A stretch of DNA of 64,000 nt from Tuctoria greenei (taxonomy: Eukaryota > Streptophyta > Magnoliopsida > Poales > Poaceae). A program made the translations under genes and the position numbers. Positions 21,521 through 32,043 of the stretch are shown piece by piece. The DNA lies in the NCBI GenBank assembly GCA_036927565.1, contig JAYESD010000001.1, forward strand, positions 276,097,560 to 276,161,559, given 5' to 3'. The first letter of the stretch is position 1, and each line of letters starts with the position of its first letter. The notes under the pieces are model-generated. The model worked only from the letters and a program-made list of their open reading frames with translations. It ran no database searches and was not told the DNA's origin.

Positions 21521-22340
21521 ATGAACACCATCTTTGGTGGATCATGGGACATCACCTCCCGTCGCGTCATCAAGACTATGCATCAGGACATGGCTGCTGT
21601 AGCTCCTACAGCCAGACCGGAGCCTCATCAGAAGTGGATGGACACAACCATTACTTTTGATGCTTCGGATTGTCCTCGAAGCATGGTTGGAGCAGGTCAG
21701 CTGCCTTTGATGGTATCTCCTACCATCAATAACATCCAACTCCACCATGTCATGGTAGACGGAGGTTTGGGGATTAACCCCATAAGCTTCGAAGCTTTTG
21801 CCAAGCTTCAGCTCCGACCTTCGGATCTTCACCCCTCCCGACCTTTCTCCGGAGTAGGTCCGGGGGCCATTACCCCACTCGGAGCTATTACTCTCCCCGT
21901 TACCTTCGGGTCATGGGAGAAGTATCGCACCGAAAAGTTGGTCTTTGACGTTGCTCAGATCAACTTACCCTTCAAAGACATCTTGGGTAGGCCTGCCCTG
22001 TACAAATTCATGGCAGCTGCTCATTATGGCTATTTGGTGTTAAAGATGCCAACACCAGTAGGCGTTCTCCGGATCCGCGGAGATCGTACTGCCGGAGTAA
22101 CTGCTCTGGAAGAACTCCATGCACTCACCACAGCGCAAGAGGAGGACTCCAGGCAGGAGCAAGCTCCAAAACCCCTGAGCATTCGTCAACGAGGCTTGAC
22201 ATCTGCACCTCGCGTGCAGCCAAGCGGCGACACCGACATTCCCGTCAAAGTCGTCCAAATCGGTTCTGACGTCGCTCAGACCACCCGTATATCGGGATGA
22301 TTGAACGACAAATAGGAACTCGCGCTCATCGCTTTCCTCC
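21521..22340 (+). pseudogene. Element C aspartic protease region
   Basis: Continues in the gag frame. It shows the retropepsin-type pattern VMVDGGLGINPI (about 21745-21785), with Asp-Gly-Gly where Tat relatives have Asp-Gly-Gly/Ser, and the later conserved ILGRPALYKFMAAAH (about 21990-22024). Ends at a TGA near 22298; two bases missing near 22345 (compared with element E) shift the frame into RT. It would process the Gag-Pol precursor. Confidence 0.85.
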
Positions 22341-23408
22341 GGGCTAATGTCGACGTTTGCCTGGCAACCGTCACAAATGCCTGGGATCCCCAGGGAAGTG
22401 ATTGAGCACAATCTGAAGATCTATCCAGACGCCCAGCCTGTGCATCAGAAGCCTCGGAAGCAATATGTAGAGCGACAGAACTTCATTCGACAAGAAGTAA
22501 AGAAGTTGCTCGAAGCTGGATTCATCCGAGAAGTCTTCCATTCAAAATGGCTGGCAAACCCAGTCGTTGTGCCCAAGGCCGGCGGGAAGCTTCGGATGTG
22601 TATCGACTACACAACACTTAATAAGGCATGTCCAAAAGATCCATTCCCACTACCTAGAATAGATCAGATAGTGGATTCCACCTCCGGGTGTGAATTACTG
22701 TGTTTCCTTGACGCATGTTCTGGGTATCATCAAATCAGAATGTCTAGGGAAGATGAAGAGCATACCTCTTTCATCACAGTAGATGGATTGTACTGTTATA
22801 CAACCATGCCATTTGGTCTCAAGAATGCAGCTTCAACTTTTGTACGAGCTATGTACAAAACCTTTGAAGACCTCATTAGAGACATAGTGGAAGTGTACGT
22901 GGATGACATCGTGGTCAAGTTCAAGAACAAGGAGTCACTTCTTGACACCTTACAGGATGTCTTCGATAAGCTGCGGGCCACCCGCACAAAGCTAAACCAG
23001 ACAAGTGTGTCTTCGGGGTTAGCTCCGGAAAACTTCTTGGTTTCCTGGTAAGTCACCAGGGCATAAAAGCTAATCCGGCGAAGATCAAGGCCATTGAAGA
23101 CATGCGGCCACCAACCCGTATCAAAGATGTCCAAAAGCTAACTGGATGTCTAGCAGCCCTCAGCCGGTTCATTTCAAGACTGGCGGAACGGGCACTCCCC
23201 TTCTTCAAGTTATTGAGGAAGTCCGGACCATTCCAATGGTCTGAAGAAGCAAAAAAGGCGTTCCAGGAGCTAAAACAGTTCCTCACCACTCTACCAACTC
23301 TGGTAGCTCCGAACCCTGGTAAGCCTTTGTTGCTTTATATTTCAGCTACTAACGAAGTCATTAGTATGGTTCTGGTTGCGGAGAGACCAGAACTACCCCA
23401 TACTCAGG
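22341..23408 (+). pseudogene. Element C reverse transcriptase and first RNase H
   Basis: RT motifs in order: REVIEHNLKIYPDA, KWLANPVVVPK, RMCIDYTTLNKACPKDPFPL, FLDACSGYHQIRM, MPFGLKNAASTF and the catalytic YVDDIVVK (about 22896-22919). One base is missing near 22998 (AAACCAGAC versus AAACCCAGAC in element E), so the thumb/connection and RNase H part (KLTGCLAALSRFISRLAE; FFKLLRKSGPF) run in another frame from about 23010. Confidence 0.93.
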
Positions 23409-23645
23409 GATCCAGACCCCTTTAGGAGGGTCCGGAGGTTCCTGAAAACGAGTCTGGGTCCCAGCTCCCAGACTCGAATCCACAAGAAACCACTCCAGAA
23501 GACCCAGACCCCTCCGGGAGGGTCCAGGTCACTTCTGAAGAAGCTCCGGGTTCCTCCAGCCAGAACCCGGAGGTCCCCGAAGAAACTCCGGATCCCTCCG
23601 GGAGGATCCGGGTCAGTGAAGAGGAAGCTTTGGGCCCCTCTGGGA
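23409..23645 (+). repeat. Acidic repeat linker between the two RNase H domains
   Basis: About 240 bp encoding roughly 80 residues of degenerate repeats around DPSGRVR and EEA, in the pol frame except for a TAG at 23423. At DNA level it is built from palindromes of the CCCTCCGGGAGGGTCC type. The same linker, with different unit order, is in element E (51590-51860) and in the copy at 430-665. Confidence 0.75.
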
Positions 23646-24490
23646 GGGTCCGGACCATTCAGTGCCCAGTATACTTCATCAGTGAAGTATTACATGATGC
23701 CAAGACTCGATACCTAGAGGTGCATAAGCTGCTCTATGCAGTTCTTATTGCCTCCAGGAAGCTTCGCCATTACTTCCAAGCTCACAAAATCTCAGTGGTG
23801 ACCTCTTACCCACTTCGAGCAATTTTGCATAATCCCAATTCAACTGGGAATATTGCAATGTGGGCAGCGGAATTGGCTGAATTCGATCTCGAATTCATTT
23901 CAAGGCAAGCAGTCAAGAGTCAAGCATTGGCAGACTTCGTGGCGGAATGGACTCCCTCTCCATCAAACCCTAGGGGCCCTAGTGAGCAGAAGCCGAAACA
24001 TGAAGCTCCAGTCTTCATCAAGCCTCATTGGACCCTCTACTTCGACGGCTCCATGCAAAAGCAGGGGGCCAGAGCTGGAATCCTTGTCCTCGCACCAACT
24101 GGGGAGAAGGTAAAATACATGGTACACCTTGACTTCAAGGCGACCAACAACATGGCAGAGTACGAAGCACTCATCTACGGACTAAAGGTGGTGCTGTCAT
24201 ACGGTGTCAAGCAACTGCTGGTCAAGGGAGATTCATAGCTCATCATTAAACAAGTGAAGGGTGAATGCTCCTGCAACAATCTCCAGCTAGCTGCTTACCT
24301 CCTTGAAGTCCAGAGGCTTCAGAAGGACTTTGAAGCCCTAGATCTCCACCATGTCCAGCGTGCCCACAATGCTGAAGCCGACGAACTCTCGACGAAAGCG
24401 TCAACCGGAGCTCCGGTTCCTGACGAAACTTTTGTCCGGAGGTTGTCAAAACCCACAGCTCAGCCTGCTGAACTGAGCGAAGGGGGCTAG
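23646..24490 (+). pseudogene. Element C second (archaeal-type) RNase H
   Basis: PVYFISEVL then WTLYFDGSM (first Asp, about 24042), NNMAEYEALIYGL (Glu, about 24157), LLVKGDS (Asp, about 24227) and HNAEADELS (last Asp, about 24380). This is the extra RNase H domain typical of the Tat lineage. A CAG-to-TAG change at 24236 follows the third catalytic residue; element E has Gln there. Another stop lies at 24488. Confidence 0.88.
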
Positions 24491-25855
24491 ATCAGCATCC
24501 CGAAGATGACGGTCCCGATGGCCCTGTTACCATGGTAGCCATCAAGGGTCGTAGGTGCTGCCGGAAGCTCCGAGCAACCCAGCACACAAGACTCAAATGC
24601 TCAAGTTAGTTCCGATGCATGGATCTCGGAGATCCGGAACTACTTGAAATACAACATCCTTCCTGACGAAGATGTATCCGCTGACCGGGTAGTCAGATTG
24701 GCTAAAAGATACACGTTGGTAGAAGGGGATCTCTACCGGCGCGGTGCCAACGACATCCTAATGCGGTGCATCACAAGGGAAGAAGGCTGCGAGCTCCTCG
24801 CAGAAATCCATGGAGGCGAGTGTGGGAACCACGCGTCTTCCCGCACGCTGGTTGGTAAAGCCTTTTGGCATGGCTTCTACTGGCCTACAGCACTCCAAGA
24901 TGCAACTGAGCTGGTGAAGAAATGCGAAGCATGTCAATTTCATGCAAAGCAAATTCACACACCGGCTCAGCCCCTACAAATGATACCTCCTACATGGCCC
25001 TTCGCTGTGTGGGGGATGGACATCTTGGGACCTTTCCCAAGAGCCGTCGGAGGTTATAAGTTCCTGTACGTTGCCGTTGACAAATTCACCAAGTGGCCGG
25101 AAGCAACTCCAGTTGTGACAATCAACAAGCAATCTGCTATCAACTTTTTGCAGTCCATTGTATGCAGATTTGGAGTCCCAAACAAAATCATCACTGATAA
25201 TGGGACCCAATTCACAAGCTCTACGTTTCAAGGATATTGCGAAGACCTTGGCATTCAAGTTTGCTACGCCTCCGTAGCTCACCCAGCTAGCAATGGCCAA
25301 GCCGAGAGAGCAAATGTTGAACTCCTTAAAGGACTCAAAACGCGCACCTATGAGCGCTTGAAAAAACATGGAGCCAACTGGATTGAAGAGCTTCCTCCCA
25401 CTTTATGGGCCAACAGGACATCTCCAAACCGGTCAACTGGAGAAACACCCTTCTTCATGGTGTATGGATCTGAAGCAATCCTTCCTCCAGAAATCACCTT
25501 GGGGTCACTCCGGGTCCGGACCTTCGACGAAGCCACGCAGGACCAGCTCCGGCATGAAGACCTAGAGCTCCTTGAGGAGGGAAGGTGCCAAGCAGTTGTT
25601 CGGAATGCCCGATACCGCCAAGCCCTTCGACGCTATCATCAGCAGCAAGTACACAACCGACAGCTCGAGGAAGGCGACCTGGTGCTACGGAGAATACAAT
25701 CCAGAGAAGGGTTAAACAAACTCTCCCCCAGCTGGGAGGGACCCTTCCGAGTGATTAAAGTATCCCGTCCCGGGGGCGTTCGCTTGGCTACCGAGGATGG
25801 GACACCTCTCCCAAATCCTTGGAACATTGAGCACCTCCGTAAGTTCTACGCTTAA
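24491..25855 (+). pseudogene. Element C integrase
   Basis: Long open part from about 24644 to TAA 25855 (403 codons), in the same frame as the second RNase H. The zinc-binding HHCC region is HGGECGNHASSRTL..CEACQ (about 24810-24940). The DDE core has GMDILGPF (about 25015), TDNGTQF (about 25195) and ASNGQAERAN (about 25290). The C-terminal part holds LEEGDLVLRR and SPSWEGPFRVIKV. Stops at 24488 and 24536 separate it from upstream pol. This is the best-preserved enzyme in the element. Confidence 0.93.
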
Positions 25856-26580
25856 TATCACGGAGGTGAGTCTGTAGTAACTTGAGGTGTATGTTATAGA
25901 GTCATTGTACAGAGTCGGGTAGTTCCTCCGGGAGAATAGCCTGACCTTTCCCGAAAGGTTCGCAAAGTTCATTCAACACTTGTCATAGTCTCAGGACTAA
26001 AAGTGTGGCTAGCTACCCTGGGTCAAAAGAGAAATGAAACACGCTTAGCCTGGTTCCGTACCCTAAGAGTGTACTTGTTTCCCCTGTACCTCGGACCTAT
26101 AATGAAAGACATCTTCATGTGAAACAGACTCCACATGCATTTATTTTGTACAGGCTCAACATTTTTTATTTTTCTCTTTCTTGTCTATAACAAAGATGTG
26201 CAATTCTTAAGAAATTTTAGTTCGACCGATTTATATACGATACGAGTTGTATTGTCAATTATTTTGGATTCAAATATTGTTCATGGCCAACTCGCCTGAA
26301 AGCCGCCAAGCCAATCTAGGGCTGGAGTGTGCTATCGACTTAGCCTGGTCAAGCACCCTAAGTACGCCACTCTACCTACACCCCGGCAGGCCGAAGTAAG
26401 GCGGGTCCATGTACAGTTGGATCTGGAATAAAAGACAACGCATTCGGTTGTATTTAGAATCGTGTTTGACTTAAAATCTTCTTGAGAATCGTAAGCCGCA
26501 ACGAAGTTATAGACAAGAAACGAATTTTACTATTTTTCTTGGCTTAAGTGTGCAGGAAAAATAATCTACGTTGATGGAGA
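25856..26580 (+). other. Element C non-coding region after integrase
   Basis: No protein domain. A motif AACACGCTTAGCCTGGT followed by ACCCTAAG.GT.TAC occurs twice (about 26038 and 26338). It also occurs in element E near 54236 and 54535. CTATAATGAAAGACAT (about 26098) is also conserved and could be part of a 3' end signal for gag-pol RNA (speculative). Confidence 0.5.
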
Positions 26581-26900
26581 AAAGCTGGAGCTAACAAAGC
26601 TCCGACTCCCCTGGGTGTCTTGTAATCGATGTTACGCATTGAAAACGAGCATCACCGGAGTAATCAAGCTCCAGTAAAGCTAGGGGGGCCAGCCATCGAC
26701 GCTAAATAAAAGATGGTGAGAAGACCCCGCAAACGGAGCCTGCTGCCAACAAAATAAGTGTTGGCAAAGGTCACTGCCGGAGCTAATAAGCTGCGACACC
26801 CCGGAGGACTAACTATCGATGCTCTACGCGTTGATAGAGACTATTGCCGGAGCTACTAAGCTCCGATGATAGACAATGCCGGAGCTTCTAAGCTCCGACA
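26581..26900 (+). repeat. CCGGAGCT hairpin array of element C
   Basis: About five units of 60-70 bp. Each has a short inverted repeat such as CCGGAGCTACTAAGCTCCG (about 26849), separated by TATCGATGCT/CGTTGATAG-type spacers. Element E has the homologous array at 54790-54965. Confidence 0.75.
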
Positions 26901-27164
26901 ACCTCAGGGGGCCTTCACTATCGAAGACTTCGGACCTAAATTCTACAAGTTCGGAGCAAATGAGTCTTCAAAAAAATGCAATATCCTCTTGGTACATGTT
27001 CACAATCAAATTGTGTACATCTACCAGGGGGCCAAGTGAAGACAAAAGTGTTGAAGACAAAAAGTGAAATTCACAAATTTGGGGATTTCATTCATCTGGA
27101 GATAAGGGATTACAAAATTGAGGAAGAAGAAGAGAAAGTACAAGTGAGAACTACAGAGATGGTC

Positions 27165-29136
27165 CTAGACCCTATGGAAGAATTGGGCGACCTTCTGGGC
27201 AACCTCCGATACGTTGGCTCGGGCAGCTTCTCCTTCTCCTTCAACCGGACCTTCGAGCACCGGGTCTAGAGGAAATTGGGAGTTCTGGCTGGTGTAGCAC
27301 GTCAGCACATATTCTGCGATGTTCTTCGCCAGGGATTGCCCCTCAACCTCCAATTGGTCTACGATGACATCGCCCACCTTGGAGAGTTTGCTGCCTGCCA
27401 AGCTCAACGACTGCAACGCCAGGTCCGGCTCCGGCTCCGGATCATCCGGACGCACGGGGCTGAAGACCATCGGTGTTAGCGCGTCGTTGGCCTTGCCCAG
27501 GAACTCCCAAATCTGTAGGGAGTCTGCAGTCCTCAAGCCCTTTAATTCCTCCAGGGATCTTCTGGCCGCCACCAGTTCAGAATTCTCGCGGGCGAGGCGC
27601 TCAACTTCTTTGGCGTTTTGCTGAATCTTCTCAGCAACCTGCTTCTCGAGTTTTCCGAGCTCCTCCTCTCGGAGGTGGATCTTGTTCCGGTGGTCGACCA
27701 GGTCCTTCTCCCTGCCCCTCACTTTCTTCTCCCTAGCAGTAAGGGAACACTCTTGCTCGTAGAGTTCCTGCCCTCGCACCCAGGCCTTCTCCTCTTCCTC
27801 ATGGCAGCGCTCTTCCAATTTCTTGGCACGCTCCTCGAGGCCCTTGTTAGCCAGAGCCACCTTCTCGGTGAGCTCCTCTTCCCTCCTCAGGACGTCATCC
27901 TGCAGCTCAAGGAGTTTCTGCTCTTCATCTTCGAGCCGTTTCTCCCTCTCCTCAAGTGCCTCCCGGCGCTTGATGAGTGTAGTGTTAATGGCCTCAAGCC
28001 TTTCCTGGCGTTCATCGGCCGCACTGTTAGCTGCTTTGGTCTGCTCGTAGATCTCCCGGGATTGAGCGTCGAGGGCACGAGTCATACTCTCCCTGTCATC
28101 CAGCAACTTGCCCCAGTACTCCAGGCGGATCTTCTCCCGCTTGATCCACTCTTTGCCGTCCGCTAGCCTCGACTGCGCCAGCTTGGTCTCGAAGTAGAGT
28201 CGGTTGCGCCACCGCCTAAGGGTTTGGCGCTTCTCTTCAAGAGCCTTGCTATCGTGGAAGAAGGCCAATTGGACTTGACGCAGACTGGAACATGCGTTGT
28301 CAATAGACAGCGACAACGGGATAGGTGCCGGACCTGCTGGAGTCTTCTCCACTGGTTCCAGCGGGTTTTCAGATACAAAAATTGGGTCCCACTCCACAAG
28401 AGTGGTCCCCTGGGTCTCCATGGCATTAGGGTCGTCCTCCGGGATGGCCCCAGTCGCCATCGAGGAAGGCCCCATCGCCAAGTCTTCGTTCACCCCCTCA
28501 GGCAGGGGGCCAGCGACTTTGTTTGGGCACTCCGGCTCGGTCGCGGGTACCTCCGACGTCGTCACTTCCGGAGCAGGGGCCGCTGCGGGCTCCGGTCTGG
28601 GCACCTCCTCCGATGAGGGCTCGGGTTCCGACACCTCTTCAACAACCGGCTCGGGAGTCGGAAGATCTTCAACATCGACCGGCCCTGCGGCCGGAGCTCC
28701 AACAATGACCGGCTCTACGCCCGGTGCTTCAGAGGAAGCCGGCCCAACTGCCGGAACTTCCTCAGCTTCCGAAACACACGTCGGGGCTTCAATCACCTCC
28801 GGCTCAACTGCCGGGGCTTCGGCAATTTCCGGCTCAGAGGCCGGAATTACTGCTTCCTCTAGCTCAACAGCCGGAGCTTCCATCATCTCAACACCAGGAC
28901 CCGGAGCTTCAACCTCCGGGACAAATGCCGCTGGCGCATCTCCTCTCCCACGGTCCGGTGCTACCACGGGAGTCTCTGGGGATGAGTCGAGGTCCATGAC
29001 CACGACAGCCGGCGCCGGAGCTGTAGCAGCTTCAGCCACCACTTGGGGCAGCACCGGGACAGGAGCGGAAGCTTCCTCCCTCACAGCTCCAGTTGTTGTG
29101 GCTGAGGGTGGAGCCTCACTCCTCTTCTTGGGAACG
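27165..29136 (-). CDS. Element C antisense gene exon 2: Pro/Glu-rich coiled-coil protein
   Basis: Open on the minus strand from the splice acceptor at 29136 to the stop at 27165, about 656 codons without interruption. The N-terminal half is made of degenerate 12-15 residue repeats rich in Glu, Ala, Pro and Val (EAPAVEPEVIEAP type). The middle (about 28270-27560) is a long charged coiled coil (REEELTEKVALANKGLEERA; ERLARENSELVAARRSLEEL). A conserved tail follows (FSPVRPDDPEPEPDLAL; EYVLTCYTSQ). No signal peptide or membrane segment. The function is unknown. It is the homologue of 55231-57260 in E. I infer that it is the second exon of a spliced gene with 29222-30644, since an in-frame ATG near its start is lacking. 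Confidence 0.75.
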
Positions 29137-29221
29137 CTGCAGATGATGGATGAAGAAACTTAAAAATAATAATAATAGTTACTACAACAAAACAACTGTC
29201 CAAGGTAAATATTAAAATTAC
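29137..29221 (-). other. Putative intron of antisense gene (element C), 85 bp
   Basis: Minus strand: donor CCAAG/GTAATT, acceptor CATCTGCAG/CGTT. It has an AT-rich body, a possible branch site TAGTAAC and a pyrimidine-rich 3' end. Exon 1 ends in phase with two bases of a codon and exon 2 supplies the third, so splicing fuses the two frames. The retained-intron form stops at the donor (GTAA). Confidence 0.65.
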
Positions 29222-30644
29222 CTTGGGAGGCTTCCGCACCAGCTTGCGCGGAACCTTTTTCCCGGATGTTCTGGGCTGCTCATAGCCGGCGTGGAAGCTC
29301 CGGAAGGCCCCCCGGAACTCGTAGCAGCCACGGGCGTTTCCCTGGTCGAGGCTCCCCTCGACCGGGAAGAACTCCCAGACCTGGAGGCCTCAACCGGCCC
29401 GGGTGCTGGAGTCGCATGCCCAGACCTGGAGGCCTCAACCGGCCCCGGTGCTGGAGTCGCATGCCCGAAGCTAGCTCCCCGGGAGGATCCCACTGCGGGT
29501 ACAGTCGCCGCGTTCGAAGAAGACCTCCCCCTCCGGGGAGAAGGAGCCGATGCAGAGGTGGCAGCCCTGACGGACCTTCCGTCGGCATGCTGCAGCTTCC
29601 TCTTCCGGCTCAAGGGTTTGTCCGCCGGCTCCTTGCCCTTGCCGATGACTTCGACCCTCGGCTTCAGGGCAGGGCCACCTTCGGGCACTTCAGGGATCGC
29701 CACCCTGGTGTTTGATTTTCTCTCGACGACACCAAGGTCGTCAAGTACGGGCATCTTCCGCCGGAGCTCCCTACTGAACTCAACTTCCACGTTTAGAGGA
29801 AGAAAAGCCGATGGCGGAGTCAAGTCGTCACCCTCGACGTCGATGCCGTGTTGGAACTTCTTGAGGTGGAACTCCAAGGTTGTCCCCACCATGTTGGACT
29901 TCAGCCCGGTCTCGACCCGGTCGTCGTCCATCACGCTGTTGAGGGCCCAAGCGAGTTTCTCTCTCTTCTTCAGCGGTGCCCACCTGTTGACCAAGAAGTT
30001 ACAAAAAACCGCTTGAGGGGTTAATCCCCCCTCCACGCACTGGCGGATCCTGGTCAGAACAGGGTTGAAGGCGTCCACCAACACCGGAGCTTCACTCCAG
30101 ATCGTCGTGTCAATGTTGGGGAGGCCTTCGGGTAGCTCCAGCCTCTCGTGCTCCTCCACCCGGATGACTATCCAGTCCTTCTTCCAGTCATCCCACTTCC
30201 CAGAGGGAAACGACTGGAGGTACTTGAATGGGCACTTCTTGCGCTTCACGAAGTAGTAGAAGCCAAGGTACTCATTGCTCCTACCAGTAGTGTGGACGGT
30301 GAAGAAGGCCCGGAAGAGTTCAATGTAGGGGGGATGCCCACCCACATCTCACAGAAGTGGACAAAGATAGACACGAGGAGAATGGAGTGAGGGCCAAGGT
30401 GGTATAGCTGCAGACCATAAAAGTCCAGCAGCATCAGGAAAAAGGAAGAAAAAGGTGGGATCAACCCCACCATGGCATACGAGGAGAAGTACACCATTTC
30501 GCCGGAGTGCTCCTTCACAAACGGGAGCTCTCCCCCGGCGCGGACCGAGCGGTTGTAGAAGTCCGAGGACCATCCCATGAGGGTCCGGACCTTCTTCAGA
30601 TCGCCGTCGGTCTTCAAACTGCTTTCGCGGAGACCCAACTCCAT
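29222..30644 (-). pseudogene. Element C antisense gene exon 1 (Transposase_28-like)
   Basis: Minus strand from ATG 30644 (MELGLRE). The Transposase_28-like core shows LMGWSSDFYNRS, GLIPPFSSFFLML and LQLYHLGPHS. Then come FYYFVKRKKCPFKYL, the VNRWAPLKKREKLAWALNSV block and KFQHGIDVEGDD. A basic Ser/Gly/Arg-rich tail contains a duplicated 16-residue unit (GHATPAPGPVEASRSG, about 29390-29490). One frameshift lies at a six-base homopolymer near 30331. The C-terminus runs into the splice donor. Antisense ORFs of this family are known from Tat elements; whether the protein has any transposase activity is not shown. Role unknown. Confidence 0.8.
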
Positions 30645-30727
30645 TGCAACATAGCAAGGCAAGAGAGGAAAAGTGAAGCACAAGTTGGGAGTTTGAGCGC
30701 AAGAACAGATGAGAGGCGTAAAGAACT

Positions 30728-30785
30728 CCCGACGGTGCGCACTTTCCTTCTTAAGTAAGCCCTCGCAACGCTTGGATGGAAACCG
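30728..30785 (-). promoter_or_regulatory. Candidate antisense promoter block
   Basis: Minus sense: CATCCAAGCGTTGCGAGGGC followed by TTACTTAAGAAGG, about 100 bp upstream of the antisense ATG. The block is nearly identical in A (about 3200-3240) and B (about 6050-6090) while the surrounding DNA has diverged. TTAAG could act as a TATA-like element. Function inferred from position and conservation only. Confidence 0.4.
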
Positions 30786-30941
30786 CAAGGAAGTCGAAGA
30801 TACCATTCAAAAATTCCACCCAACCAATGACAAGGGGGCCTGGGACCACCCTGACGATCAAGTCGAGGTTCTTACCCAGGCGAACGGTTGTCATCATGAG
30901 GCGGGAAACCCGAAGGTGGCGGCCTGACAAGGCGCGTGAAA

Positions 30942-31009
30942 CCGATACGGTTTTCGTATCGGGAAAGGGCGACCTTCAATTGCGTGAGATCCGCACGCCA
31001 ATGATCTCA
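30942..31009 (+). repeat. Two conserved hairpins upstream of polypurine tract
   Basis: CCGATACG (30942-30949) and CGTATCGG (30955-30962) form a perfect 8-bp stem with a 5-base loop. TGAGATC (30985-30991) and GATCTCA (31003-31009) form a 7-bp stem. Degenerate versions are in A (near 3395-3470) and B (near 6250-6320). Confidence 0.7.
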
Positions 31010-31160
31010 TCTGCCGCACGCGGGATACGCCACGCGGCGAGGATTTAACTCCAAACCCTCGCCAATGGCACCTCCGAAGACCTTTGAAGACTCATTTCAA
31101 AAGTCGCGAGGATGGACCCACCTCCAGCGGAATGACTTCACCCCAGTGGTCTTCCCCGGA

Positions 31161-31179
31161 GGTGGGCCCAGGGGGCCAT
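31161..31179 (+). other. Polypurine tract of element C
   Basis: GGTGGGCCCAGGGGGCCAT directly before the 3' LTR. Confidence 0.8.
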
Positions 31180-32038
31180 TGTCGGTACCCTGGAAACCGT
31201 ACACTCCTTGAGGTTACAAAGATCTCAAAGGAAAGTCATCTACTTGATTTGAAGACCTTCGGAGGCCCACATGTCAGATATGACCGGACCCGCTTCTCCA
31301 ACATGGTTAATCCCAGGGTCGCCACGTGTACTATCAAACCGGAGCTACCACCCACAAGGGGGAAGCTCCGGGCTATGTACCGAAATGGCACCTCCGGACT
31401 TAACCCCAGACTGAGAAAAGCTCTGAATCTGACACGTGTCAGGTAGCTTCAGAGCTACCTGTTTCCCACAGTATGCTCCGGAGCTACCACGTGTCCAACC
31501 GTCGGATCTTCAGTCTCTAACCTCTGGAAGACTCCACAACGGCTCCGGATCTTCAAAGGGGAATCAAGGACTTCAAGACCCGATTAAGTGTCATTAATAC
31601 CATATTAATGACACACGATCGGATGACCTTAATTACCAGTAACGGTGCTGTGAAAGCCCATTACCCGGTCGTTAAGGACAATTAAATGTGTTGAATAAGT
31701 GTCAATACTAGTAACCGCCGGGGCCACATGTCGGGCCAGGCTAACTTGTAACGGCCTGCCCTTGTACTATAAAAGGACAGGCCGACGACGGACTCTACAG
31801 GTTCAGTGATGCTACACACACACCATTGAGACTCGTCACAAGCTCATACAGCTAATACAACACCAACACATCCGTGGAGTAGGATATTACGCTCAGGCGG
31901 CCCGAACCACGTAAATTTCTGTTTCTCCTGTGCTATTCATAATTCACCTTCTTGAATCTCCGCGTGCCCACATCGAACATCAAACTCCTCTAACACTTTA
32001 GTAGTGTCGGGAGATCTGCCGGATCCAAACCACCGACA
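31180..32038 (+). mobile_element. 3' LTR of element C
   Basis: 859 bp, aligned to 19002-19860 without gaps. TATA box at 31768-31776; CACGTG boxes at 31323, 31433 and 31488. Confidence 0.95.
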
Positions 32039-32043
32039 TCTTC
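32039..32043 (+). repeat. Target site duplication of element C, right
   Basis: TCTTC, identical to 18997-19001. Confidence 0.92.

Larger units (their letters stand above)
19002..32038 (+). mobile_element. Complete Tat-lineage Ty3/gypsy element C
   Basis: 13,037 bp with two 859-bp LTRs and a perfect TCTTC target duplication. Sense order is LTR, primer site, gag, protease, RT, RNase H, second RNase H, integrase, hairpin array, antisense gene, hairpins, polypurine tract, LTR. Integrase after RNase H marks Ty3/gypsy; the second RNase H and large 3' region mark Tat. About 37 LTR differences (4.3%), mostly transitions, were counted by eye. With the commonly used grass rate of 1.3e-8 per site per year this is roughly 1.7 million years (inference). 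Several nonsense and frameshift mutations make it non-autonomous now. Confidence 0.95.

Noticed and set aside
28297..29163. 288-codon Ser/Gly/Thr-rich plus-strand frame
   Set aside because: It is the mirror frame of the repetitive antisense coiled-coil exon; the composition follows from the repeats on the other strand.
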